DNA from: Chloroflexota bacterium
GTDB lineage: Bacteria; Chloroflexota; Anaerolineae; Anaerolineales; Anaerolineaceae
NCBI GenBank assembly: GCA_021372725.1
Contig: JAJFTV010000025.1
Span: 1-38,736, forward strand
Direction of reading: 5' to 3'
DNA length: 38,736 nt
The position numbers and the translations under genes are program-made. Of the stretch, positions 7,456 through 15,687 are shown in pieces (the first letter of the stretch is position 1; each line of letters starts with the position of its first letter). The notes beneath the pieces are model-generated. The model was not told the origin of the DNA, did no database searches, and was given only the letters and a program-made list of their open reading frames with translations.

Positions 7456-8517
7456 TCAACGGACATAAATGGGGTTACTGTAGATCCAGCCACGCCATTT
7501 GCCTAAAAATTGAATAAAGCATTCAACCCGATAAATACCCGGTTGATCTATAAACTGACTGATCACTTCACGGTTTGACCAGGATTTAAACCGCTGGCCA
7601 TTTCTGTAAAGAATGCAGCGTGTCTTGATGGGCAAATGGATTTGCAGTGTGATACCAGACTGAAGACTGATTTCTTCGCCCATCTGTGCGGTGATTTCTT
7701 TTCCCTGAGCGATAAACCGGAAACCGCGCGTGGATGACGGCAGATCGTAACCAACAAAGGCATTCCCTTGACGAAATGCCTGGATGACCATTCTGCGATC
7801 CATGATAACATCCCCCGAAAGGGGATCAGGCACCAGAATATGTGTGTTGACGGAACGGAAATGATAGGAATAGGGTAGAACTTTGCGATGGATAAATCCC
7901 AGGCGGAAGTCAAGGCTGTGGGAATCAGAGCCTGCGATGCCGACAACCCGCATTCCGCTGGCAAGAAGCTCATCCCATTTTGCAAGTGACACTCGAGGCG
8001 GGGCGGTGGCGATATATTCAGGAAATAATGTGTAAAACAGGCCATCCAGATAATTGTGAATCACATCCTTTATTTCGCTGAAACCATTCCATAATTCAAT
8101 GCCTGTATAGCCTTCAACCTGCCAATCTTCCCAGGTGATGTCGGTTTGATGAAATTGCGGCAGCGAATTTTCGAACGGGTGGGCCAGAAACGATAACGCG
8201 CCGGTCAAGTTCGCCTGATCGATCACTTTTTGAGGGTTGCGCCCATAAGGCGCCAGGTCTTTATCTCCTCCAAAGATGAGCAGATGACTCTTCTGCGGAT
8301 CGCGGGTCGGATCATGCACTTCCTGACCGATGAGAATCAACAGTTTCCGGTTGTTGTTTTCAAAATATGGTTCAATTCCACGAACCAGTACATTGTGATC
8401 GGTGAAGATCAACACATCCAACCCTGCCTCATGGGCAGTTTTGGCAATATTCAGATGTGTATCGCTTCCATCGGAATATTTGGTGTGAATATGGAGGTTT
8501 ACTACGAGTTCTATCAT
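7456..8517 (-). CDS. PHP-domain metal-dependent phosphoesterase
   Basis: A 353-residue protein of the PHP superfamily, metal-dependent phosphoesterases related to the N-terminal domain of bacterial DNA polymerase III alpha and to histidinol phosphatase. Metal ligands can be followed in order: the HIHTKYSDGSD motif (residues 8-18), FTDHN near 38-42, GQEVH near 64-68, the AHPFE histidine near 117 and the GSDSHSLD pair near 195. The C-terminal hundred residues are a separate beta-rich region, perhaps a substrate domain. The substrate is unknown: nucleotide, sugar-phosphate and polyphosphate hydrolysis all occur in this family. It is transcribed alone and is divergent from secG. Confidence 0.85.
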   Translation of the reverse strand: MIELVVNLHIHTKYSDGSDTHLNIAKTAHEAGLDVLIFTDHNVLVRGIEPYFENNNRKLLILIGQEVHDPTRDPQKSHLLIFGGDKDLAPYGRNPQKVIDQANLTGALSFLAHPFENSLPQFHQTDITWEDWQVEGYTGIELWNGFSEIKDVIHNYLDGLFYTLFPEYIATAPPRVSLAKWDELLASGMRVVGIAGSDSHSLDFRLGFIHRKVLPYSYHFRSVNTHILVPDPLSGDVIMDRRMVIQAFRQGNAFVGYDLPSSTRGFRFIAQGKEITAQMGEEISLQSGITLQIHLPIKTRCILYRNGQRFKSWSNREVISQFIDQPGIYRVECFIQFLGKWRGWIYSNPIYVR

Positions 8518-8522
8518 GTTGG

Positions 8523-8552
8523 TTGACGAATTCCGGTTTAGGACGGTATAAT
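8523..8552 (+). promoter_or_regulatory. Sigma-70 promoter of secG
   Basis: TTGACG at 8523-8528 and TATAAT at 8547-8552 lie 18 nt apart. Transcription would begin near 8559, leaving a short leader with AGGAGG at 8570-8575. The -35 overlaps the start region of the divergent PHP gene. Confidence 0.65.
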
Positions 8553-8581
8553 CAGCCCTGTTTAAGATTAGGAGGATAACA

Positions 8582-8812
8582 ATGGGACTTGAAGGTTATT
8601 TCCAGATTGCTACGATTATAACGTCTGTCGCGCTGATTGTGAGCGTTGTTTTGCAAAATAAAGGCATTGGGCTGGGGGGTCTTGGCGGTGTGGATACAGG
8701 CAGCGTCTTCAGCGCCCGGCGCGGTATTGAAAAGACACTCTTTAAAATTACCATTGGGTTAAGCGTTATATTCTTTGTATTGACACTTGTTACTGTTTAC
8801 ATCAGCCAATAA
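8582..8812 (+). CDS. secG: Preprotein translocase subunit SecG
   Basis: A 76-residue protein with two membrane spans (about 6-24 and 53-73) joined by the glycine-rich cytoplasmic loop typical of SecG (LQNKGIGLGGLGG, then the SVFSARRG segment). SecG associates with SecYE and aids SecA-driven protein export. Length and motif order fit the family. AGGAGG stands 6 nt before the ATG, downstream of a good promoter; the gene appears monocistronic. Confidence 0.93.
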   Translation: MGLEGYFQIATIITSVALIVSVVLQNKGIGLGGLGGVDTGSVFSARRGIEKTLFKITIGLSVIFFVLTLVTVYISQ

Positions 8813-8869
8813 AACGTATTTGTAACCTGTTTTACAACCTTATGGAGACAGTCTCACGATATCATTTAT

Positions 8870-8907
8870 GGGTACTTCACGAATTTGAGAGATACCCTTG
8901 TGTTTTT
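8870..8907 (+). terminator. Probable terminator after secG
   Basis: GGGTA (8870-8874) and TACCC (8893-8897) close an imperfect hairpin whose inner CTTC/GAG bases also pair, followed by TGTTTTT. It sits 57 nt after the secG stop. The stem is weak, so the call is tentative. Confidence 0.4.
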
Positions 8908-8961
8908 AAGTTTCAAATCAGTTATATCGCCTTTTTCTCTTACAGCTAATCCTTTTTTATC

Positions 8962-9001
8962 TGGTATGATTGGTTTTCAAGGTGTAATCAACTTGAAAAC
9001 C
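8962..9001 (+). promoter_or_regulatory. Extended -10 with a perfect 10-bp inverted repeat over the expected start
   Basis: TGGTATGAT at 8962-8970 is an extended -10. Directly after it, GGTTTTCAAG (8972-8981) and CTTGAAAACC (8992-9001) form a perfect inverted repeat with a 10-nt spacer. The predicted transcription start (near 8977) lies within the left arm. The arrangement suits a repressor operator, or a 5' hairpin protecting the mRNA of the solute-binding protein that starts at 9060. Confidence 0.45.
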
Positions 9002-9059
9002 GTAATCCTGATTGGAACAAGCTGCTTTTTTTATTCCTGATCCAAAAGAGTACATTGTA

Positions 9060-10748
9060 ATGAAAAGATTTCGTTGGCAGTTAATCATCATTCTTGTTAC
9101 AGGGATCATTGTCGGCATCCTGTTTCTGGGTGAACAAGGGGAAGAAAACACGGTTGAAGAACCCCAGCCGGAGCAGGGAGGTGTCTATACCGAAGCCTTG
9201 ATCGGCTCCCTAAATCGCCTGAACCCACTGCTGGATGATAATAACTCTGTCGATCGAGATGTTGACAGGTTGATTTTCAGCGGTCTATTAAAGTTCGACG
9301 ACCGCGGAACAGCCCAGCCTGATCTGGCAGAATCATGGGGTATCTCCCGCGACGGTACAGTCTACAACTTTACGATTCGGCAGAATGCGGTGTGGCACGA
9401 TGGTGTACCGGTCACGACCGATGATGTGCTTTTCACCATTGAATTGATGCGCGAAGGGACGGATGTGATTTCCGAAGATCTGCAAAATTTCTGGCAAGAG
9501 ATTGAGGTAGTAGCCTTAAGTGAAGATACAATCCAGTTTCGGCTGCCGGAAGCATTCTCGCCATTTCCGGATTATCTCACCTTTGGGATTTTACCGGCTC
9601 ATTTGCTTGCTGATTTGACCTTTGATCAGATTGTCGATGACCAGTTCAACCTGCAACCAATTGGGACAGGACCGTATAAGTTAGACCACCTGGTGGTTGA
9701 GGATGACGCTATTTCAGGTGTTGTATTGACGGCTTTTGAAGATTACTATGATCAAAGAGCCTTTCTGGACCAAATCGTTTTCCGATATTATCCTGATGGT
9801 GTTTCTGCCCTGCAGGCCTATCGGGATGACGTGGTGCAAGGGATTGGCATTGTCCCGGATGAAATTCTCTCCGATGTTCTGAGTGAAGAGGGATTATCTC
9901 TTTACACAGCCCGAAAACCCGAAATGGGGATCATCTTTCTCAACCTGAATAATCCGGAAACGCCATTTTTTAAGGAACCGGAAATTCGGAAAGCTCTTTT
10001 ACAGGGCATCAACCGGCGTTTAATCATTGATAAATATATGAGAGGGCAAGGGTTTATTGCAAATGGGGTGATTGTTCCCAATACCTGGGCGTATTATGAT
10101 GGTTTGAAAGAAGTTGAGTTTGATACAGAAAAAGCCAAATTGGCGCTGAAAGAAAACGGGTATACGATTGGATTGGAAGAGCCCATTTTGCAAAACGAGG
10201 AAGGGATTAAATTCGAATTTGAACTGTTGTACCCGGATGATGAATTTTATCAGCCGATCGTTGAATCGATTCAAGCTAACTGGGCCGAGTTGGGTGTTTC
10301 GGTGACATTAACACCGCTTCCCTATGAAGAGCTGATCAGCAATCGTCTGCAAACCCGCTCTTTTGAGGCTGCTTTGGTAAACCTGAACCTGTCAGGAACA
10401 CCTGATCCGGATCCATATCCATTCTGGGACCAGGCCCAGGCGACGGGAGGTCAAAATTATTCGCAATGGGATCACCGGATTGCCAGTGATTACCTTGAAG
10501 ACGCGCGTGTGATTTGGGATACCGCTGAACGAGCGCGTTTGTATCGTAACTTCCAGGTTATTTTTCAGGATGAAATGCCATCTCTTCCCTTATATTACAC
10601 TGTCTATAATTATGCGGTCGACAATGCCATTCGCGGTGTCAGCGTAGGCCCAATTTTTGACTCAAGTGATCGTTTTGCTACCGTTACTGATTGGTATCTG
10701 AATGTGACCCAGGAGGCGGTTCCACAAGTATCCCCTGCAAAAGAATAG
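9060..10748 (+). CDS. ABC transporter substrate-binding protein, peptide/nickel family (SBP_bac_5)
   Basis: A 562-residue extracytoplasmic solute-binding protein of the oligopeptide/dipeptide family. After an N-terminal membrane anchor (residues 6-23, without a lipobox Cys) and an acidic linker, the mature domain shows family blocks: LNPLLDDNNSVDRDVDRLIFSGL, PDLAESWGISRDGTVYNFTIRQ, WHDGVPVTTDDVLFT and, later, EIRKALLQGINRRLIIDKYMRGQG. These proteins deliver peptides, sugars or metals to a permease; no permease gene is adjacent, so the transporter must be encoded elsewhere or this is an orphan binding protein. The start is set at ATG 9060 because the anchor begins there; the frame is open to 9012. 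An inverted repeat and an extended -10 lie upstream. Confidence 0.88.
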   Translation: MKRFRWQLIIILVTGIIVGILFLGEQGEENTVEEPQPEQGGVYTEALIGSLNRLNPLLDDNNSVDRDVDRLIFSGLLKFDDRGTAQPDLAESWGISRDGTVYNFTIRQNAVWHDGVPVTTDDVLFTIELMREGTDVISEDLQNFWQEIEVVALSEDTIQFRLPEAFSPFPDYLTFGILPAHLLADLTFDQIVDDQFNLQPIGTGPYKLDHLVVEDDAISGVVLTAFEDYYDQRAFLDQIVFRYYPDGVSALQAYRDDVVQGIGIVPDEILSDVLSEEGLSLYTARKPEMGIIFLNLNNPETPFFKEPEIRKALLQGINRRLIIDKYMRGQGFIANGVIVPNTWAYYDGLKEVEFDTEKAKLALKENGYTIGLEEPILQNEEGIKFEFELLYPDDEFYQPIVESIQANWAELGVSVTLTPLPYEELISNRLQTRSFEAALVNLNLSGTPDPDPYPFWDQAQATGGQNYSQWDHRIASDYLEDARVIWDTAERARLYRNFQVIFQDEMPSLPLYYTVYNYAVDNAIRGVSVGPIFDSSDRFATVTDWYLNVTQEAVPQVSPAKE

Positions 10749-10835
10749 TTCCTTGTCAGTCCATGGGTTTGCCAGGGTGATTGCTTCGAGGAGCTCATCT
10801 GTGGTACAGTAAATAAAAGGAAACAGGAGGGAAAG

Positions 10836-11387
10836 ATGGATTATATACAAAAAGATCGTTCCTTGCTGGAGTACGCGGCGGGTGAAATCAAAGATTATCT
10901 TCTGTCCGACCAGCTTTTCTGGCCTTTGAATTCTGGGGAACGGCTGACACTCGGTACATTATTGCTGGCCTTGCTGCGATCACAATGTCTGGCACAGACG
11001 CCGGCCGAGATTCAAAAAATTGATGACATTAATCAACAGATTTCCATTCTGCGGGGGAAATGGCGCACAAACTGGTCGAACAAAGCTGCCCTGGAATTTC
11101 ACTCCAGGCTCCGCCAATGGGAATTGGCTTTACGAGAGATACTTTCCCGTGAGCAACGGAACACTGTGGTATATACACACGAAGTGACCTCGCGGGTCAT
11201 ATTATCACTTCTGCAATCAGAGATTCTTCAAACCGATCTTGCCGCCTACGATCACCTTTTGATTCTTGACAAGCAACTTCAGGCAGCATCGCATAAATCG
11301 GAGTTCATCTGGGATCCCATTCTCAAAGATCAATTTCCCAAGGAACACTACTGGTTTCTTTATTGCAGCCCGACGCCAGGAGAATAA
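10836..11387 (+). CDS. Conserved-looking protein of unknown function, 183 residues
   Basis: A mainly helical soluble protein with no signal peptide or membrane span. I do not recognise a family. The sequence is rich in Leu, Gln and Arg with two long predicted helices (residues 30-75 and 85-135) and an aromatic C-terminus (EHYWFLYCSP). A strong ribosome site (AGGAGGG) precedes the ATG, and a TGGTACAGT extended -10-like box lies at 10802-10810. The cobalamin adenosyltransferase gene starts 3 nt after its stop, so the two are almost surely co-transcribed; a role with that enzyme or the B3/B4 protein is possible but unsupported by motif. Confidence 0.75.
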   Translation: MDYIQKDRSLLEYAAGEIKDYLLSDQLFWPLNSGERLTLGTLLLALLRSQCLAQTPAEIQKIDDINQQISILRGKWRTNWSNKAALEFHSRLRQWELALREILSREQRNTVVYTHEVTSRVILSLLQSEILQTDLAAYDHLLILDKQLQAASHKSEFIWDPILKDQFPKEHYWFLYCSPTPGE

Positions 11388-11390
11388 TTT

Positions 11391-11921
11391 ATGTCATTAT
11401 TTACACGAAACGGAGATCAAGGTTCCACCGGTTTGCTGGGGGGCAGCCGTGTCTCAAAAAATGATCTGATCATGGAAGTACTTGGTACATTGGATGAGGT
11501 GGATGCGTCGTTGGGTGTCGCGCGCAGCCAATGCAGTGGTGCAAAGAATTGTGAGATCCTTCTTCAGATTCAAAAAGATCTGTGGCTTTTGATGGCAGAT
11601 ATTGCCAGCATCGATGTAACTGAAAACAGGCGCAGAAACACCATCGATGAAAGCCATATTGAATGGCTTGAACAAACGATTGTCACACTTTCTGAGCAGT
11701 TTGAGAAACCAGACCGGTTAATCGTTCCCGGAGATGTCTATTCGGCTGCCTTGCTGGATGTATCGCGGACGATAGTGCGGCGGGCAGAACGCCGTTTTGT
11801 CGATTTGCTGGCGGTACGTGATTTCCATAACCCGCATATCTTGCCTTACTTGAACAGGCTTTCATCCCTTTGTTTTACTTTGGAATTGAGTGAATTGGCA
11901 TCTGCACAGGTGGAAAAATGA
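11391..11921 (+). CDS. Cob(I)alamin adenosyltransferase, PduO type
   Basis: A 176-residue enzyme that transfers the adenosyl group of ATP to cob(I)alamin (or cobyrinic diamide) to make the coenzyme form of B12. The N-terminal ATP-binding signature FTRNGDQGSTGLLGG is clear at residues 4-18, followed by GTLDEVDASLGVARS, a VPGD loop and the SRTIVRRAERR helix, then LPYLNRLSSLCF near the C-terminus. In the usual family text a His precedes this helix where D is found here. Length fits the trimeric PduO-type fold. It lies between a gene of unknown function and a B3/B4 gene, which it overlaps by 4 bp. No B12-dependent enzyme is in the window. Confidence 0.88.
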   Translation: MSLFTRNGDQGSTGLLGGSRVSKNDLIMEVLGTLDEVDASLGVARSQCSGAKNCEILLQIQKDLWLLMADIASIDVTENRRRNTIDESHIEWLEQTIVTLSEQFEKPDRLIVPGDVYSAALLDVSRTIVRRAERRFVDLLAVRDFHNPHILPYLNRLSSLCFTLELSELASAQVEK

Positions 11922-12661
11922 GTGAAAGACATACCAACCAGCCAGGCATCAGCATTTCTTCTGCCATATTTGACCTTTTTCCCGATTACCGTCGTGGTTT
12001 GGTGATTGTCAACCAGGTGACAAATGGCCCTTCTCCCGAAAAACTGGTTAACCGAATCCGTAATGCAGAACAGAAACTCAAAGAAGACTTGTCTGGAAAG
12101 GATATCAATGCGATACCCAGGCTGGACTGCTGGCGGGAGGCGTTTCGTTTATCGGGGATCAAGCCGACCAAATTTCGTCCATCGATCGATTCACTGGCGC
12201 GAAGAGTCCTGTCTGGAAATGAGTTACCATCCATTAATGTGCTGGTGGATATTGGCAATCTGGTTTCTTTGATGTATTTGGTGCCTGTTGGTGCACATGC
12301 CATCGACGTCATTCAGGAGGGTATGGAATTGAGACTGGCATCCGGAACTGAAGATTTCCACCCATTCGGTTCAGACGGTTTGGAGCATCCGGAGGAGGGT
12401 GAAATCATCTTTACGGATGGAAACCAGGTGATGACAAGGCGTTGGGTATGGCGTCAGGCAGAACATTCGCTGGTGCGCCCTTCGACAACCGCGGTTGAAT
12501 TCAATATTGATCTGTTGCCACCGCTACCTGTTGAACTTCATGAGGATATTTTCCAGTCACTGGCAGATTTGGTAAGTGAATTTAGCGGCGGCGAAATCAG
12601 AATTGGGATGTTGGAGCGAACACAACCGGATCTGCCGCTCTTCAGCCCGTATATCTCATAA
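11918..12661 (+). CDS. Stand-alone B3/B4 tRNA-binding-domain protein
   Basis: A 247-residue protein of the B3/B4 family, homologous to the editing module of the phenylalanyl-tRNA synthetase beta subunit. Family features include the central RLDCWREAFRLSGIKPTKFRPSIDSLARR block (about residues 64-92), ELPSINVLVDIGNLVSL (about 96-112) and the late MTRRWVWRQ strand. Free-standing versions are widespread and are suspected to clear misacylated tRNA or free amino acids, but their role is not settled. The start overlaps the adenosyltransferase stop (ATGA). The 3' end overlaps the convergent GNAT gene by 20 bp. Confidence 0.85.
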   Translation: MSERHTNQPGISISSAIFDLFPDYRRGLVIVNQVTNGPSPEKLVNRIRNAEQKLKEDLSGKDINAIPRLDCWREAFRLSGIKPTKFRPSIDSLARRVLSGNELPSINVLVDIGNLVSLMYLVPVGAHAIDVIQEGMELRLASGTEDFHPFGSDGLEHPEEGEIIFTDGNQVMTRRWVWRQAEHSLVRPSTTAVEFNIDLLPPLPVELHEDIFQSLADLVSEFSGGEIRIGMLERTQPDLPLFSPYIS

Positions 12662-13487
12662 CCGGAAATTTTTCACCTGTTAAAGAAAACCCCAGCTTTT
12701 TGTATACATTGAGTGATGCCGTATTATCGCTTTGTGTATTGACCGTGATGTACTCCGTGCCGAGGTGGGTAAAATAACGTATCATGTCACCGGTCAATAA
12801 TTTTCCGATCCCTTTCCCTTGCAAGGATGGTGTGACAGCCAGGCGGGCCAGATGTGCGTTGAATGGCGAGGATGAACTGATCTGATATCCAACAATGTCA
12901 TTCTCACGCAAAGCGATTGTTGAATACGTTGAATTCGTGAAAGCGCTCCGGATATCCTGCTGTGAATATCGCCAGATGGGATCAAATGCTTCGTGATCCA
13001 CCCGTGTAACCTCGTCAAGATCTTCATGAAGAATGGGGCGAATACGAATTTCGGGGTCCGGTTGAAACACGGGTGTAAGAAGGGGATCCAACTGCAAAAC
13101 AACGATAGTTTGGTGAAGTTGAAAATTCTGCTCCATGAGAAGCCGCAAAAACCATGTTTGAACTGCGACAGATACAATCATGCCTGGTTTTTGGGTATAT
13201 TCGTTCATCACAGCATCAAAAAGCAGATGAAAAGTTTTATTCAATGAATAGCCTGGCTGAACGGCAAAAAAACGAATCCATGCCACACCGGGAGGATCTT
13301 CCGGGCAGGAAAGAGCCGCCTGAACCGAAGAATCCTGCTCCAGCACCCAATAGGATTGTTCCCCAAGACGCTGGATTGGAGTACACCAATCGAGGTGCCG
13401 ATGAGCCCGATCGTTGCATGCCATCAGCTTGCTGATAGCGTTGGCATCATCTACTATCGCCGGCCTTATGAAGGCTGAAAAAGACAT
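12642..13487 (-). CDS. GNAT family N-acetyltransferase, two-module
   Basis: A 281-residue protein whose C-terminal half (about 145-281) is a canonical GNAT fold. It has the acetyl-CoA-binding motif in HLARLAVTPSLQGKGIGKLL and the closing TASLNVYKKLGFSLTGE strand. The N-terminal half begins like another GNAT (IRPAIVDDANAISKLM) but lacks the Q/RxxGxG/A loop, so it is probably a degenerate copy, as in mycothiol-synthase-like and similar double GNAT proteins. The acetyl acceptor is unknown. It is the last of a long co-directional minus-strand series, 39 nt after the TPR gene. Confidence 0.83.
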   Translation of the reverse strand: MSFSAFIRPAIVDDANAISKLMACNDRAHRHLDWCTPIQRLGEQSYWVLEQDSSVQAALSCPEDPPGVAWIRFFAVQPGYSLNKTFHLLFDAVMNEYTQKPGMIVSVAVQTWFLRLLMEQNFQLHQTIVVLQLDPLLTPVFQPDPEIRIRPILHEDLDEVTRVDHEAFDPIWRYSQQDIRSAFTNSTYSTIALRENDIVGYQISSSSPFNAHLARLAVTPSLQGKGIGKLLTGDMIRYFTHLGTEYITVNTQSDNTASLNVYKKLGFSLTGEKFPVMRYTG

Positions 13488-13526
13488 GATCTACCGGTTT
13501 CTGTGATTTTCCTGTATGAGAGGATG

Positions 13527-14054
13527 TCATCGCAACATTTTAAAGGGAATGCGAAGGAATTTTTTCAAAAACTTTTCTTTCAAGCCCAATTTTTTCTTGT
13601 TTTCCAGAGCTGTATGCATACTTGCAATCGCCTGCAATTGATCTCCGGTTCTAAGCTGCAATGCTGATAGATTCTTCAAGACGTAGGCACGAAGATCCTC
13701 CTCGTGAATGTCTTTGAAAATATCGGCAGCAGTTTGATATTTGTCCATCGCTTCTGACAGGGACCCCAGAGCCTCCAATGCCGCTGCCTGATTGCCTAAA
13801 GCCATTGCCTGGCGCCTTGGGTCGTTGGCTTCCGCAAAGACTTGATCGGTTCCAAGAACAACATCCAGTGATTTTTGAGGTTCACCCGCCTGAAGCCACG
13901 CTACACTGCAATTATTTTTCATCTCGGCTTCCATCAGAGGATCCCCGAGAAAAATTTGCTGTTCGGCCACATTCTGGAACAGTTCTGCAGCTTGTCGATA
14001 TTCTTTGTTTTCGTATGCCTTTTTAGCTTCCTGAATTAATCCAGAGACCGACAT
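13527..14054 (-). CDS. TPR-repeat protein
   Basis: A 175-residue protein built from about four tetratricopeptide-like helical hairpins. The recurring pattern of small and large residues is visible in AKKAYENKEYRQAAELFQNVAE, AEMKNNCSVAWLQAGEPQKSL, AMALGNQAAALEALGSLSEAMDKY and YVLKNLSALQLRTGDQLQAI. It ends in a basic tail (KKKLGLKEKFLKKFLRIP), perhaps membrane-associating. TPR units mediate protein-protein contacts. The start is placed at ATG 14054, 19 nt after the CpaF stop with AGGAG upstream; the open frame runs further into cpaF. Next to cpaF it may be an accessory of a secretion or pilus ATPase, which is inference. Confidence 0.82.
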   Translation of the reverse strand: MSVSGLIQEAKKAYENKEYRQAAELFQNVAEQQIFLGDPLMEAEMKNNCSVAWLQAGEPQKSLDVVLGTDQVFAEANDPRRQAMALGNQAAALEALGSLSEAMDKYQTAADIFKDIHEEDLRAYVLKNLSALQLRTGDQLQAIASMHTALENKKKLGLKEKFLKKFLRIPFKMLR

Positions 14055-14073
14055 TGGGGAATTTTCTCCTCTC

Positions 14074-15387
14074 TTATCGCTTCCTGTTGTTTGAAAAAGC
14101 GCCAGACCCTGCGCCAAATACTTCCGGTCCCAACTTGAAACCGGCAGCCAGAAGTTTTTCGGTAAAGAACGGACGTATACCAGTGGCTTTCAATTCGCCA
14201 ATGACCTTTCCGTTTTGATCAACACCGGTTTTTTGGAACTTGAATATTTCTGACATGGTCACCGTCTCACCTTCCATACCGGAAATCTCATTAATCGCAG
14301 TCACTTTACGAGAACCATCGTTAAGCCTCGAAGTTTGAATGACGACATCGATTGCGGAGGCGATTTGGCTGCGGACGACGCGGAATGGCAGATCCATGCC
14401 GGCCATCATGGTCAGGGTTTCCAATCTTGAAATGGCATCGCGCGGCGAGTTGGCGTGAATCGTTGTCAGGGAACCGTCATGGCCTGTATTCATGGCTTGC
14501 AGCATGTCCAGAGCTTCGCCACCCCGGCATTCGCCAACAATGATGCGATCAGGCCGCATTCTGAGTGTATTTCGAACCAGATCGCGCGTGGCGACCCCAT
14601 ACTTGCCATCCACATTAGGTGGTTTGGTTTCCAATCTCACCACATGTTCCTGCTGGAGCTGAAGCTCTGCGGCATCTTCGATTGTAATAATCCGCTCATG
14701 ATCTGGAATAAAGCCCGATAAAATATTGAGCAGAGTGGTTTTTCCTGATCCTGTACCACCTGAGATCAACAAATTCAACCGCCCGATCACACAAGCCCTC
14801 AGAAGCTCCACCATGTTTTCGGTAATGGACCCTAATTCAATAAGCTGCCTGAATGAAAGCTTGTCTTTCATAAATTTACGAATTGTAATGGATGGCCCGT
14901 CAATGGCGACCGGAGGAATGGCAGCATTGACGCGGGAACCATCCGGCAGGCGCGCATCCACGGTGGGGTTATCGACATCGATTCGACGTCCCAAAGGAAG
15001 GATAATCCGGTCAATGATCCGTAATACATGAAAATCATCATCGAAAGTAACATCTGTTCGGGTAATCTTGCCTTTTCGTTCAACATAAATCTTTTTGGCG
15101 CCATTAACCATTATTTCCGAAATTTCAGGGTCATTCAGCAATGGCTGTAAAGGACCGTAGCCGGTTAATTCATCCATCACTTCCCGGAACAACTGTTCTT
15201 TTGTAGGAGCTGAAAGTTGTAATTTCGTAGTCTGGTAGGCCTGTTCCAGGTACTGGCCAAGCACCCGTTTATATTCCAATGGTGGAGGGGGATTCGATTC
15301 GGCTGTTCTGGAAATCGTTGTGATCAAATGGGTTTTCAGTTTGGACAGATCAACCGGAAGGGGTTCATTGCTTGACATATTCGTCAT
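14074..15387 (-). CDS. cpaF: CpaF/TadA-family secretion ATPase
   Basis: A 437-residue hexameric ATPase of the type II/IV secretion superfamily, TadA/CpaF branch, which powers Flp-type (Tad) pilus assembly. Visible motifs are the N-terminal block [24 protein letters not shown] (74-97), Walker [10 protein letters not shown] (210-218), the [11 protein letters not shown]sp-box (234-243), Walker [13 protein letters not shown] (281-292) and the His box [13 protein letters not shown] (301-313). No tadB/C, prepilin, secretin or peptidase gene is in the window, so this is an orphan or split-locus copy. It overlaps the preceding small gene by 4 bp (ATGA); a second ATG lies 9 nt inside. Confidence 0.92.
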   Translation of the reverse strand: MTNMSSNEPLPVDLSKLKTHLITTISRTAESNPPPPLEYKRVLGQYLEQAYQTTKLQLSAPTKEQLFREVMDELTGYGPLQPLLNDPEISEIMVNGAKKIYVERKGKITRTDVTFDDDFHVLRIIDRIILPLGRRIDVDNPTVDARLPDGSRVNAAIPPVAIDGPSITIRKFMKDKLSFRQLIELGSITENMVELLRACVIGRLNLLISGGTGSGKTTLLNILSGFIPDHERIITIEDAAELQLQQEHVVRLETKPPNVDGKYGVATRDLVRNTLRMRPDRIIVGECRGGEALDMLQAMNTGHDGSLTTIHANSPRDAISRLETLTMMAGMDLPFRVVRSQIASAIDVVIQTSRLNDGSRKVTAINEISGMEGETVTMSEIFKFQKTGVDQNGKVIGELKATGIRPFFTEKLLAAGFKLGPEVFGAGSGAFSNNRKR

Positions 15388-15683
15388 AAATCATCTCCTG
15401 TCTTATCCTTGGCTTCGTCCTGGTAAATCCAAACCACATGGTTCAGATTGAGAGCCAGAAATTTGCAGCGGTGTACCAATTTCCCTTTCAGGTTGAAAAC
15501 GGATGCGTCGGTTATTGCAATGAACATTTCTGATTTGTTCAATTCATCTTTAAAACGCTCATCGAGACCGATATGGATCATCCCTCTGATCAAATTTGTG
15601 CAAGTTTGTATTTGCACCGGTACCTGGCTTTTTGAAACGATATTGGTAAAAATTTTCCCTTTATCCTCGAATTCATTGATCAT
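15384..15683 (-). CDS. Small protein of unknown function before cpaF
   Basis: A 99-residue protein, probably all beta with one short helix; no membrane span. I cannot assign a family with confidence. A core such as TNLIRGMIHIGLDERFKDELNKSEMFIAITDA, followed by HRCKFLALNLNHVVWIY, looks like a compact sensor or adaptor domain. The ATG at 15683 is preferred over the one at 15716, because it has AAGGA upstream and falls just after the stop of the response regulator (15688). It overlaps cpaF by 4 bp, so it is likely translated with it. Confidence 0.72.
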   Translation of the reverse strand: MINEFEDKGKIFTNIVSKSQVPVQIQTCTNLIRGMIHIGLDERFKDELNKSEMFIAITDASVFNLKGKLVHRCKFLALNLNHVVWIYQDEAKDKTGDDL

Positions 15684-15687
15684 TTTG

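Noticed and set aside
11391..11921. PduO-type adenosyltransferase as part of the suspected microcompartment
   Set aside because: It is 27 kb from the RpiB gene, has no encapsulation-type extension, and sits in an unrelated operon.
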